This document shows positions 1 through 5,048 of a stretch of DNA of 5,048 nt, in pieces (the first letter of the stretch is position 1; each line of letters opens with the position of its first letter). The notes under the pieces are model-generated. The model worked only from the letters and a program-made list of their open reading frames with translations. It was not told the DNA's origin and did not search any database. The DNA lies in contig CAMLFJ010000289.1 in assembly GCA_946479205.1 (NCBI GenBank), forward strand, positions 1 to 5,048, given 5' to 3'. Both the position numbers and the translations under genes were made by a program. This DNA comes from an uncultured bacterium (lineage in GTDB: Bacteria > Methylomirabilota > Methylomirabilia > Rokubacteriales > CSP1-6).

Positions 1-988
1 ACGCGGCGTAGCCGGTCGGGACCTCGATGCGCTGGCCGTCCGCGATGGGCCACGGCGAGTGGAAGCGCGCGTAGTAGGGCCAGAAGGACGCGTTGATGCT
101 GTCGGTGACCCAGTAGATCATCACGTTGGTCAGGAGCTCGTCCTTGGTGAAGCGGCGCTCGACGTCGCCGCCGCAGTCGCTCCAGGTCCGGAACTTCTCC
201 ACGATCCAGGCCGCGAGCCCCACCGGCGAGTCGCTGAGGCCGAAGGCGAGGGTCTGGGGCCGGGTGCCCTGGATCCACTGGTAGCCGGTCTCCTCGCGCT
301 GCCAGCGGCCGAGATCGTCGAGGTACTGCTTCTCCTCCGGCGAGGGCTGGGCCGGCGGCTTGATGTCACGCCGGAGCGACAGCAGGTTCACGTGGATGGC
401 GGCGAGCCGCTCCGGATACGCGGCGCCCAGCTTCGAGGTGATGAAGCCGCCCCAGTCGCCGCCCTGCGCGACGAAGCGCCGGTAGCCCAGCGTGTCGGTC
501 ATGAGCGAGGCGAAGACCTCGGCGATCTCCGCGACGCCGAACCGCGCCTGGCCGGGCGCGAACGAGAAGCCGTAGCCGGGCAGCGAGGGCGCGATCACGG
601 TGAACGCGTCGGCGGGATCGCCGCCGAAACGCGCGGGGTCGGTGAGCATGGGGAGGATCTTGTGGAACTCCCAGACCGAGCCGGGCCAGCCGTGGGAGAG
701 CAGCAGCGGGAGCGGGTTCGGCCCGCGGCCCTCCTCGTGGATGAAGTGCACGTCGATCCCGGCCACCGGCGCGGTGAACTGGCGGAAGGTGTTGAGCCGC
801 GCCTCGTGCGCGCGCCAGTCGTAGCGGTCCTTCCAGTACGCGCCCAGCTCCTTCATGTAGGCCAGGCTCGTGCCGAACGCCCACTCGGCGCCCGGCGCCT
901 GATCGGGCCAGCGCGCGCGGCCGAGGCGCTCGCGCAGGTCGGCCAGCGTGGCCTCGGGCACCTCGATGCGGAAGGGCCTGGGCGGCAT
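1..988 (-). CDS. Epoxide hydrolase, microsomal/EHN type (3' end outside window)
   Basis: Reading the minus strand from the ATG at 988 gives 329 residues with no stop up to the left edge. The N-terminus (FRIEVPEATLADLRERLGRA, then RWPD) is the epoxide-hydrolase N-terminal (EHN) domain. An alpha/beta-hydrolase core follows, with the oxyanion-hole motif HGWP (99-102), SLPGYGFS (135-142) and the nucleophile elbow GGDWG, whose Asp178 (codon 457-455) attacks the epoxide. Tyr236 in TGYQWIQ and Tyr305 or Tyr306 match the two ring-opening tyrosines of mammalian microsomal epoxide hydrolase by motif. The family is usually about 380-400 residues, so about 50-70 residues are missing, including the catalytic His and the charge-relay acid. 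The start shares one base with the mutase stop (TGATG), so the gene is translationally coupled to hcmA. No signal peptide or membrane anchor is seen, so it is probably cytosolic. It would convert an epoxide to a vicinal diol. The family call is strong, and the substrate is unknown. Confidence 0.88.
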   Translation of the reverse strand, partial: MPPRPFRIEVPEATLADLRERLGRARWPDQAPGAEWAFGTSLAYMKELGAYWKDRYDWRAHEARLNTFRQFTAPVAGIDVHFIHEEGRGPNPLPLLLSHGWPGSVWEFHKILPMLTDPARFGGDPADAFTVIAPSLPGYGFSFAPGQARFGVAEIAEVFASLMTDTLGYRRFVAQGGDWGGFITSKLGAAYPERLAAIHVNLLSLRRDIKPPAQPSPEEKQYLDDLGRWQREETGYQWIQGTRPQTLAFGLSDSPVGLAAWIVEKFRTWSDCGGDVERRFTKDELLTNVMIYWVTDSINASFWPYYARFHSPWPIADGQRIEVPTGYAA

Positions 989-2670
989 CAGAACACCGGC
1001 CGTTCGATGTAGGCGCCCCACACGGTGCGGAGTCGCGCCACGATCTCGCCCAGGGTGGCGCGCGCCTTCACGAGCTCGATCGTCACCGGCATGATATTGG
1101 TCGCGGGCTCGCGCGCCTCGCGCTCGAGCCGGTCCATCAGGCGATCCACCAGCGCCTGGTCGCGCCGGCGGCGCACCGCCTTCAACCCGGCGATCTGGCG
1201 GGCCTCCACCGCGGGGTCCACCTTGTGGATGGGCAGCGGCGGCGGCTCGGAGGGCTCGACCAGCGTATTGACGCCGATCACCGGTTGTTCGCCCGCCGCC
1301 TTGCGCCGGGCGAAGTCGTAGGCGGAGTCGGCGATCTCGTGCTGGAAGAAGCCCTCCTCGATGGCCTTGATGGTGCCGCCCATCGCGTCCACCTTGGCCA
1401 GGATCCGCAGCACCTCCGCCTCGACGCGGTTGGTCAGGGCCTCCACGTAGTAGGACCCGCCGAGCGGATCCACCACCTGGGTCACGTGGGTCTCCAGCGC
1501 GATGACCTGCTGGGTGCGCAGCGCGATCTTCATCGCCTCCTCGGAAGGGATCGCGTAGGCCTCGTCCATGCCGTTGGTGTGGAGCGACTGGGCCCCGCCC
1601 AGCACCGCGGAGAGCGCCTGGAACGCGGTGCGGATGATGTTGTTGAGCGGCTGCGCCTTGGTGAGCGTGGCGGCGGCGGTCTGGCAGTGGAAGCGCAGGC
1701 GCATGGACTCCGCCTTCGTCGCCCCGAAGCGCTCCTTCATGAGCCGGGCGTAGATGCGCCGGGCCGCGCGGAACTTGGCGACCTCCTCGAAGAAGTCGGC
1801 CTGGGCCACGAAGTAGAAGGCCAGGCGCGGCGCGAACTCGTCCACGTGGACGCCCGCGCGGGTCACCTCCTCCACGTAGGCGATCGCGTTCGCCATCGTG
1901 AAGGCCAGCTCCTGCACCGAGGTCGCCCCCGCCTCCGAGATGTGATAGCCGCTGATGTTGATCGGGTTGTAGCGGGCGAGGTTCCGCGCGCTCCACACGA
2001 TCATGTCGCGCATCACCCGCATCGAGGGCCGGATCGGGAAGATCCACTCCTTCTGGGCGATGTACTCCTTCAGGATGTCGGCCTGCACGGTGCCGGACAG
2101 CTTGTTCAGGTCGAAGCCGCGCGACTCGGCGAGGGCCACGTACATCGCGAGCAGGATCCACGCGCTCGGGTTGATCGTCATCGAGACCGAGATGCGCTCG
2201 AGGTCGATGCCCGAGAAGAGGGCCTCCATGTCGTCGAGGGTGTCGATGGCCACGCCCTCGCGGCCGACCTCGCCGAGCGAGCGCGGGTCGTCGGAGTCGT
2301 AGCCCATCAGCGTCGGCATGTCGAAGTCCACGCTGAGGCCGGTCTGCCCCTGCTCGATCAGGTAGCGGAAGCGCCCGTTGGTGTCCTCCCCGGTGCCGAA
2401 GCCCGCGATCTGCCGCATCGTCCAGTTGCGGCCGCGGTACATGGTGGGATAGGGCCCGCGCGTGTAGGGAAAGCGGCCGGGCAGGCCGATGTTGTCGGCG
2501 GGCGCGTCCGCGATGTCCTCCGGGGTGTAGAGCCGCTGGGTGGGCAGCCCGGAGCCGGTGCGATAGTCGCTACGCGCCTCCGGCTGCCGGGCGAGGAATT
2601 CGGCCAGCTCCTTGGCTTCCCACGCGGCCTTCTCGGCGGCCAGGCGCTCGAGCGCTTCGGGATCAAACAT
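988..2670 (-). CDS. hcmA: Coenzyme B12-dependent acyl-CoA mutase large subunit, 2-hydroxyisobutyryl-CoA mutase type
   Basis: This 560-residue TIM-barrel subunit has the normal length for IcmA/HcmA-type large subunits and has no B12 domain of its own. The barrel entry reads YPTMYRGRNWTMRQ (74-87), and the conserved catalytic-pocket His243 lies in ISGYHISEAGATS. Specificity positions were aligned by eye to Propionibacterium methylmalonyl-CoA mutase. Ile88 replaces Tyr89 (Phe in isobutyryl-CoA mutase). Gln206 replaces the carboxylate-binding Arg207. Asp115 sits 27 residues after Ile88, exactly as Asp117 follows Ile90 in HcmA of Aquincola tertiaricarbonis, where that Asp contacts the substrate hydroxyl. 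The expected reaction is 2-hydroxyisobutyryl-CoA to 3-hydroxybutyryl-CoA, reversibly. The ATG at 2670 overlaps the ligase stop by 8 nt and has a GGAG ribosome site. The stop shares one base with the next start (TGATG). Isobutyryl-CoA or another short hydroxyacyl-CoA is a less likely substrate. No MeaB/MeaH-type chaperone gene is visible in the window. Confidence 0.92.
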   Translation of the reverse strand: MFDPEALERLAAEKAAWEAKELAEFLARQPEARSDYRTGSGLPTQRLYTPEDIADAPADNIGLPGRFPYTRGPYPTMYRGRNWTMRQIAGFGTGEDTNGRFRYLIEQGQTGLSVDFDMPTLMGYDSDDPRSLGEVGREGVAIDTLDDMEALFSGIDLERISVSMTINPSAWILLAMYVALAESRGFDLNKLSGTVQADILKEYIAQKEWIFPIRPSMRVMRDMIVWSARNLARYNPINISGYHISEAGATSVQELAFTMANAIAYVEEVTRAGVHVDEFAPRLAFYFVAQADFFEEVAKFRAARRIYARLMKERFGATKAESMRLRFHCQTAAATLTKAQPLNNIIRTAFQALSAVLGGAQSLHTNGMDEAYAIPSEEAMKIALRTQQVIALETHVTQVVDPLGGSYYVEALTNRVEAEVLRILAKVDAMGGTIKAIEEGFFQHEIADSAYDFARRKAAGEQPVIGVNTLVEPSEPPPLPIHKVDPAVEARQIAGLKAVRRRRDQALVDRLMDRLEREAREPATNIMPVTIELVKARATLGEIVARLRTVWGAYIERPVF

Positions 2671-4123
2671 GGTGGTTGTCTCCGGCCTGCAGGGCCTTGC
2701 GGTAGAGATCTCTATCGTCGATCACGCGGCGGGCCTTGAACTCGGTGCGCGGCAGCGTGCCCTCGGGGACGAGGTCCACCACCGGGTGCACGCCGAGGCG
2801 CGCGCGCAGGCGCTCGCGCATCAGCCCGCCCAGGGCGTCGAGCCGGCCGCGGTGGCCCGGGGTGTACTCCGCGCGCACCAGCAGCTCGTCCATGGTCTCG
2901 CGGCGGGAGACGATCACCCGGAACTCGCCGCCGAAGCCCTCGATGGCCCGCAGGGTGTCCTCGATGGCGCTCGGATAGATGTTCTCGCCGCGCACGATGA
3001 TCATGTCGTCGAAGCGGCCGTACAGTCCGTCCGGCAGCCGCGGGTAGGTCCGCCCGCAGGGACACGGCGCGTCCACCCACCGCGCGCGATCGCCCGAGAC
3101 CAGCCGGATCATCGGCTGAGACGTCCGCTCGAGGTGAGTGTACACGGGGGTGCCCTCGGCGCCGTAGGGCAGGGGCCGGAACGTCTCCGGATCGCAGACC
3201 TGGGTGTAGACGAGATCCTGCCAGAGGTGCATGCCGGTGCGGTGGCGGCACTCGCCGTTGGTCATCCACGGCGACATCTCGGCCATGCTGCCCATGTCCA
3301 CGCAGATGCCGCGGAAGGTCTGCTCGATCAGCGCGCGGGTCGCGGGAATGCCCGCGCCCGGCTCGCCCGAGAAGAAGAGGACCCGGAAGCCCAGGCCCGC
3401 GGGGTCGATGCCCTCGCGGCGCGCGGTCTCCGCGAAGTGCAGCGCGTAGGACGGCGTGCCGTAGAACGCGGAGGGCCGGAGATCGCGGGCCCACTGGACG
3501 GCCTGGAGCGTCTGGCCCTGCGCGCCCGCGCCGAACGGGAACACGGTGGCGCCGAGCCGCTCGCCCCCCGCGAGCGCGCCCCACGAGCCCAGGTAGAGGC
3601 TGAAGAACGAGCAGATCAGGATGCGATCGCCCGGCCGGATGCCCGCGCCCCACAGGATGCGCGCGTGGGCCTCCGCGATGCGCCCCCAGTCGTCCGCCCC
3701 GATGCCGAAGACGGTGGGCCGGCCGGTGGTGCCGCTGGTGCCGTGGATGCGCGCGACTTCCGCGGGCTCGATGCAGAGATAGTCGCCGAAGGGCGGCGCC
3801 GCCGCCTGGGCGGCTCGTAGCTCCGCCTTCTGCACCACCGGGAAGCGCGCGAGGTCGTCGAGGCTCTTGAGCGTGTCCGGGGACACGCCCGCCTCCTGCC
3901 ACCGGCGGCGGTAGAACGCGCTCCGCTCCCACGCGTACTGCACCTGGCGAGTGAGCTTGGCGAAGATGAGCGCGTCGCGCGCGGCGGGATCCGCGCACTC
4001 GACCTCGGGCAGCCAGTGCTCGGCGGACGGCGCGGGCCGGTAGGCGGGGTCGTAGCGCGGCGGCCAGACCGTCAGGTCCACCCCGCGCGTCCGGGCGAGC
4101 GCGGCCGCGTCCACGCGCGCCAC
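2663..4123 (-). CDS. hclA: AMP-forming acyl-CoA ligase, PaaK-like; probable 2-hydroxyisobutyrate-CoA ligase (HclA-like)
   Basis: This 486-residue enzyme belongs to the phenylacetate-CoA ligase branch of the adenylate-forming (ANL) superfamily, which activates a carboxylic acid through an acyl-AMP to the CoA thioester. Visible motifs are the phosphate loop HGTSGTTGRPT (128-137), SGEPGAG (252-258), DMGSMAEM (276-283), the ribose-binding Asp345 in SGDRARW, the hinge region GRFDDMIIVRGENIYP (369-384), and the C-terminal catalytic Lys463 in LPRTEFKARR. A Cys-x-Cys-Gly-Arg element (C354, C356), common in PaaK relatives, is also present. The start is GTG at 4123: an in-frame TGA (the hcmB stop) lies just two codons upstream, and no ATG is available nearby. 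GTG at 4114 is an alternative. No Shine-Dalgarno is visible, so translational coupling to hcmB is likely. The family is secure. The substrate is inferred from its position between the two mutase subunit genes, since HclA of Aquincola tertiaricarbonis is a PaaK-like ligase linked to hcmAB. Phenylacetate or another acid cannot be excluded. Confidence 0.85.
   Translation of the reverse strand: MARVDAAALARTRGVDLTVWPPRYDPAYRPAPSAEHWLPEVECADPAARDALIFAKLTRQVQYAWERSAFYRRRWQEAGVSPDTLKSLDDLARFPVVQKAELRAAQAAAPPFGDYLCIEPAEVARIHGTSGTTGRPTVFGIGADDWGRIAEAHARILWGAGIRPGDRILICSFFSLYLGSWGALAGGERLGATVFPFGAGAQGQTLQAVQWARDLRPSAFYGTPSYALHFAETARREGIDPAGLGFRVLFFSGEPGAGIPATRALIEQTFRGICVDMGSMAEMSPWMTNGECRHRTGMHLWQDLVYTQVCDPETFRPLPYGAEGTPVYTHLERTSQPMIRLVSGDRARWVDAPCPCGRTYPRLPDGLYGRFDDMIIVRGENIYPSAIEDTLRAIEGFGGEFRVIVSRRETMDELLVRAEYTPGHRGRLDALGGLMRERLRARLGVHPVVDLVPEGTLPRTEFKARRVIDDRDLYRKALQAGDNHHV
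2680..2683 (-). promoter_or_regulatory. Ribosome binding site of the mutase large-subunit gene
   Basis: A GGAG core on the minus strand lies 9 nt before the ATG at 2670, inside the last codons of the ligase gene. It is the only recognisable Shine-Dalgarno among the internal junctions of this operon. It supports the ATG at 2670 as the start and suggests that the large subunit can be initiated independently as well as by coupling. Confidence 0.6.
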
Positions 4124-4126
4124 CGA

Positions 4127-4537
4127 TCAGCCGGTCGGCCGGGCCGCCACGAGGTCGCGGATGCGGGCGACGATCGTGTCGGGCGGCGTGTCCTGCAGGA
4201 GCACCTCGGCCACGCCCATGTCGCGCAGCACCGGCACGTCCTCGTCCGGGATCACCCCGCCCGCCACCAGCAGGATGTCCTCCGCCCGCGCGCCGCGCAT
4301 CAGCTCGAGCACGCGCGGGAAGAGGGTGAGGTGGGCGCCGGAGAGGATGCTGATGCCGAGCACGTCCACGTCCTCCTGCACCGCCGCGGCCACCACTTCC
4401 TCGGGCGTGCGGTGCAGCCCGGTGTAGACGACCTCCATGCCCGCGTCGCGCAGGCAGCGGGCCACGATCTTGGCCCCGCGGTCGTGCCCGTCGAGGCCGA
4501 CCTTGGCCACCAGCACGCGGATGGGACGCTCGATCAT
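4127..4537 (-). CDS. hcmB: Acyl-CoA mutase small subunit, B12-binding (HcmB-like; 2-hydroxyisobutyryl-CoA mutase)
   Basis: This 136-residue protein is a single Rossmann-like cobalamin-binding domain, the size expected of stand-alone small subunits of IcmB/HcmB type. The full base-off/His-on B12 signature is present with classical spacing. D16-x-H18-x-x-G21 supplies the lower axial cobalt ligand His18. S63-I64-L65 follows 41 residues later, and G93-G94 follows 27 residues after that. The protein holds adenosylcobalamin against the large subunit, encoded two genes downstream, for a radical 1,2-carbon-skeleton rearrangement in the cytosol. The ATG at 4537 is chosen because the protein then opens with the family-typical [16 protein letters not shown]. 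The 27 nt before it are C-rich and show no clear Shine-Dalgarno, so translation may be coupled to the kinase gene. The TGA stop is 3 nt before the ligase GTG. The small-subunit assignment is firm. The HcmB rather than IcmB or methylmalonyl-CoA mutase name rests on residues in the partner subunit. Confidence 0.9.
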   Translation of the reverse strand: MIERPIRVLVAKVGLDGHDRGAKIVARCLRDAGMEVVYTGLHRTPEEVVAAAVQEDVDVLGISILSGAHLTLFPRVLELMRGARAEDILLVAGGVIPDEDVPVLRDMGVAEVLLQDTPPDTIVARIRDLVAARPTG

Positions 4538-4564
4538 GACGGGAGCGGTCGGGGCCGGGTGGCG

Positions 4565-5048
4565 CTAGCGGCGGGAGCGGCCGCCCGGCGCGATCGAGGG
4601 GCCGGCCGCGGCGCCGTCGGCCACGCCGTCGAGGACCTCGCGCACCTTGAGCGCGAGCGCGTTCGGGGTGAACGGCTTGGAGAGAAACGCGATACCCGAG
4701 GCCAGCACGCCGTGCCTGACGATGGCGTCATCCGTGTAGCCGGACATATACAGCACCTTCAGCTCCGGGCGCAAGGTCGCCAGGCGCTGGGCGAGCTCGC
4801 GCCCGCTCATCTGCGGCATCACCACGTCGGTCACCAGCAGGTGGATGGTCCCCGCGTGCCGGTTGCTGATCTCGAGGGCCTCGGCCCCATGCCGCGCCTC
4901 GAGCACGACGTAGTTGCTCATCTCGAGGATCTCCCGCACCACCGCCCGCACGCGCTGGGCGTCCTCCACGAGCAGGATCGTCTCGCCGCGCCCCGGGGTG
5001 AGGACCGCCTCGGGGGAGGCGCCCGCCCGGGGAGCCGGCGCCTCCGCG
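4565..5048 (-). CDS. C-terminal receiver domain of a probable hybrid sensor histidine kinase (5' end outside window)
   Basis: The frame is open from the right edge to a TAG stop at 4567-4565, leaving 160 visible residues. About 20 Ala/Pro/Gly-rich linker residues lead into a complete CheY-like receiver. It begins with the first beta strand (ETILLVED), whose Glu-Asp pair is the acidic pocket. The phosphoacceptor Asp (codon 4828-4826) lies in LLVTDVVMPQMSG, the switch Ser in YMSGYTDD, and the conserved Lys in FLSKPFTP. The domain is followed by a short Ala/Gly/Arg tail. The wording of these motifs is typical of receivers fused to the C-terminus of PAS-type hybrid histidine kinases, and the upstream linker agrees with that. 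The kinase core is not visible, so a response regulator with an N-terminal extension remains possible. A GTG at 4969 is not a credible start because it encodes the Val inside beta strand 1. The gene ends 27 nt before the mutase small-subunit gene on the same strand, so it may be co-transcribed. Its signal is unknown. Confidence 0.85.
   Translation of the reverse strand, partial: AEAPAPRAGASPEAVLTPGRGETILLVEDAQRVRAVVREILEMSNYVVLEARHGAEALEISNRHAGTIHLLVTDVVMPQMSGRELAQRLATLRPELKVLYMSGYTDDAIVRHGVLASGIAFLSKPFTPNALALKVREVLDGVADGAAAGPSIAPGGRSRR

Noticed and set aside
59..1012. Plus-strand open frame of about 317 codons at the left end, and minus-strand frames at 130-369 and 366-884
   Set aside because: These lie in other frames of the epoxide hydrolase, which is intact and motif-rich from 988 to the left edge.
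1225..2739. Long plus-strand open frame of about 504 codons opposite the mutase gene
   Set aside because: It is antisense to a clearly recognisable mutase. Its translation is a low-complexity Arg/Gly/Leu/His/Val-rich sequence typical of shadow frames in GC-rich DNA, with no recognisable domain.
2612..3820. Plus-strand open frame of about 402 codons opposite the ligase gene
   Set aside because: It has the same shadow character: Ala/Arg/Gly/Leu-rich, no motifs, and opposite a gene with intact ANL-family motifs.
2712..3998. Minus-strand open frame of about 428 codons inside the ligase gene
   Set aside because: It is an out-of-frame Arg/Pro/Gly-rich shadow, while the ligase frame carries every expected motif.
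4538..4564. Promoter, operator or terminator between the kinase and hcmB
   Set aside because: Only 27 nt are available, with no -35/-10-like pair, hairpin followed by T-run, or operator-like palindrome.
4534..4731. Minus-strand frame of 65 codons bridging the kinase and hcmB
   Set aside because: It overlaps the receiver-domain coding sequence in another frame and is Ser/Arg/Pro-rich with no recognisable domain.
4967..4969. GTG as start of a short stand-alone response regulator
   Set aside because: This codon is the Val within beta strand 1 (LLVED). Starting here would remove most of that strand, and the frame stays open upstream with sensible receiver and linker sequence.

Overview
All genes in this window lie on the minus strand and read from right to left. 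The DNA is very GC-rich, with G/C-ending codons and long antisense shadow frames, which suggests a high-GC bacterium, perhaps from soil or sediment. Rokubacteria/Methylomirabilota, Deltaproteobacteria or a betaproteobacterium would all fit. The taxon is a guess, because the window has no rRNA or other marker gene. No RNA genes, mobile elements, repeats or CRISPR arrays were seen, and no stretch over 300 bases lacks a gene.

Layout in transcription order: (1) the 3' end of a gene whose product ends in a receiver domain, most likely a hybrid sensor histidine kinase (5048-4565; its start lies outside the window); (2) a 136-residue B12-binding small subunit of an acyl-CoA mutase (4537-4127); (3) a 486-residue AMP-forming acyl-CoA ligase of the phenylacetate-CoA ligase type (4123-2663); (4) a 560-residue large subunit of the same acyl-CoA mutase (2670-988); (5) an epoxide hydrolase of the microsomal/EHN type that starts inside the mutase stop codon and runs off the left edge (988-1). 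Junctions 2/3, 3/4 and 4/5 are a 3-nt gap, an 8-nt overlap and a 1-nt overlap, so genes 2-5 are almost certainly one operon. The kinase gene is only 27 nt upstream and may be co-transcribed.

Automatic annotation would probably call the mutase 'methylmalonyl-CoA mutase' and the ligase 'phenylacetate-CoA ligase'. The active-site residues argue otherwise. The large subunit has Ile88 where methylmalonyl-CoA mutase has Tyr89 and isobutyryl-CoA mutase has Phe. It has Gln206 where methylmalonyl-CoA mutase has the carboxylate-binding Arg207. It has Asp115 at the position of the substrate-hydroxyl-binding Asp117 of 2-hydroxyisobutyryl-CoA mutase (HcmA of Aquincola tertiaricarbonis). This is the HcmA signature. 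The proposed pathway is: 2-hydroxyisobutyrate is activated by the ligase, rearranged by the B12-dependent HcmAB to 3-hydroxybutyryl-CoA, and passed into central metabolism.

The epoxide hydrolase at the end of the operon is the most intriguing neighbour. Known bacterial isobutene breakdown goes alkene -> epoxide -> 2-methyl-1,2-propanediol -> 2-hydroxyisobutyrate -> HCM. An epoxide hydrolase coupled to ligase and mutase could therefore mark a branched-epoxide or isobutene-type catabolic operon. That link is inference from gene order and family chemistry.
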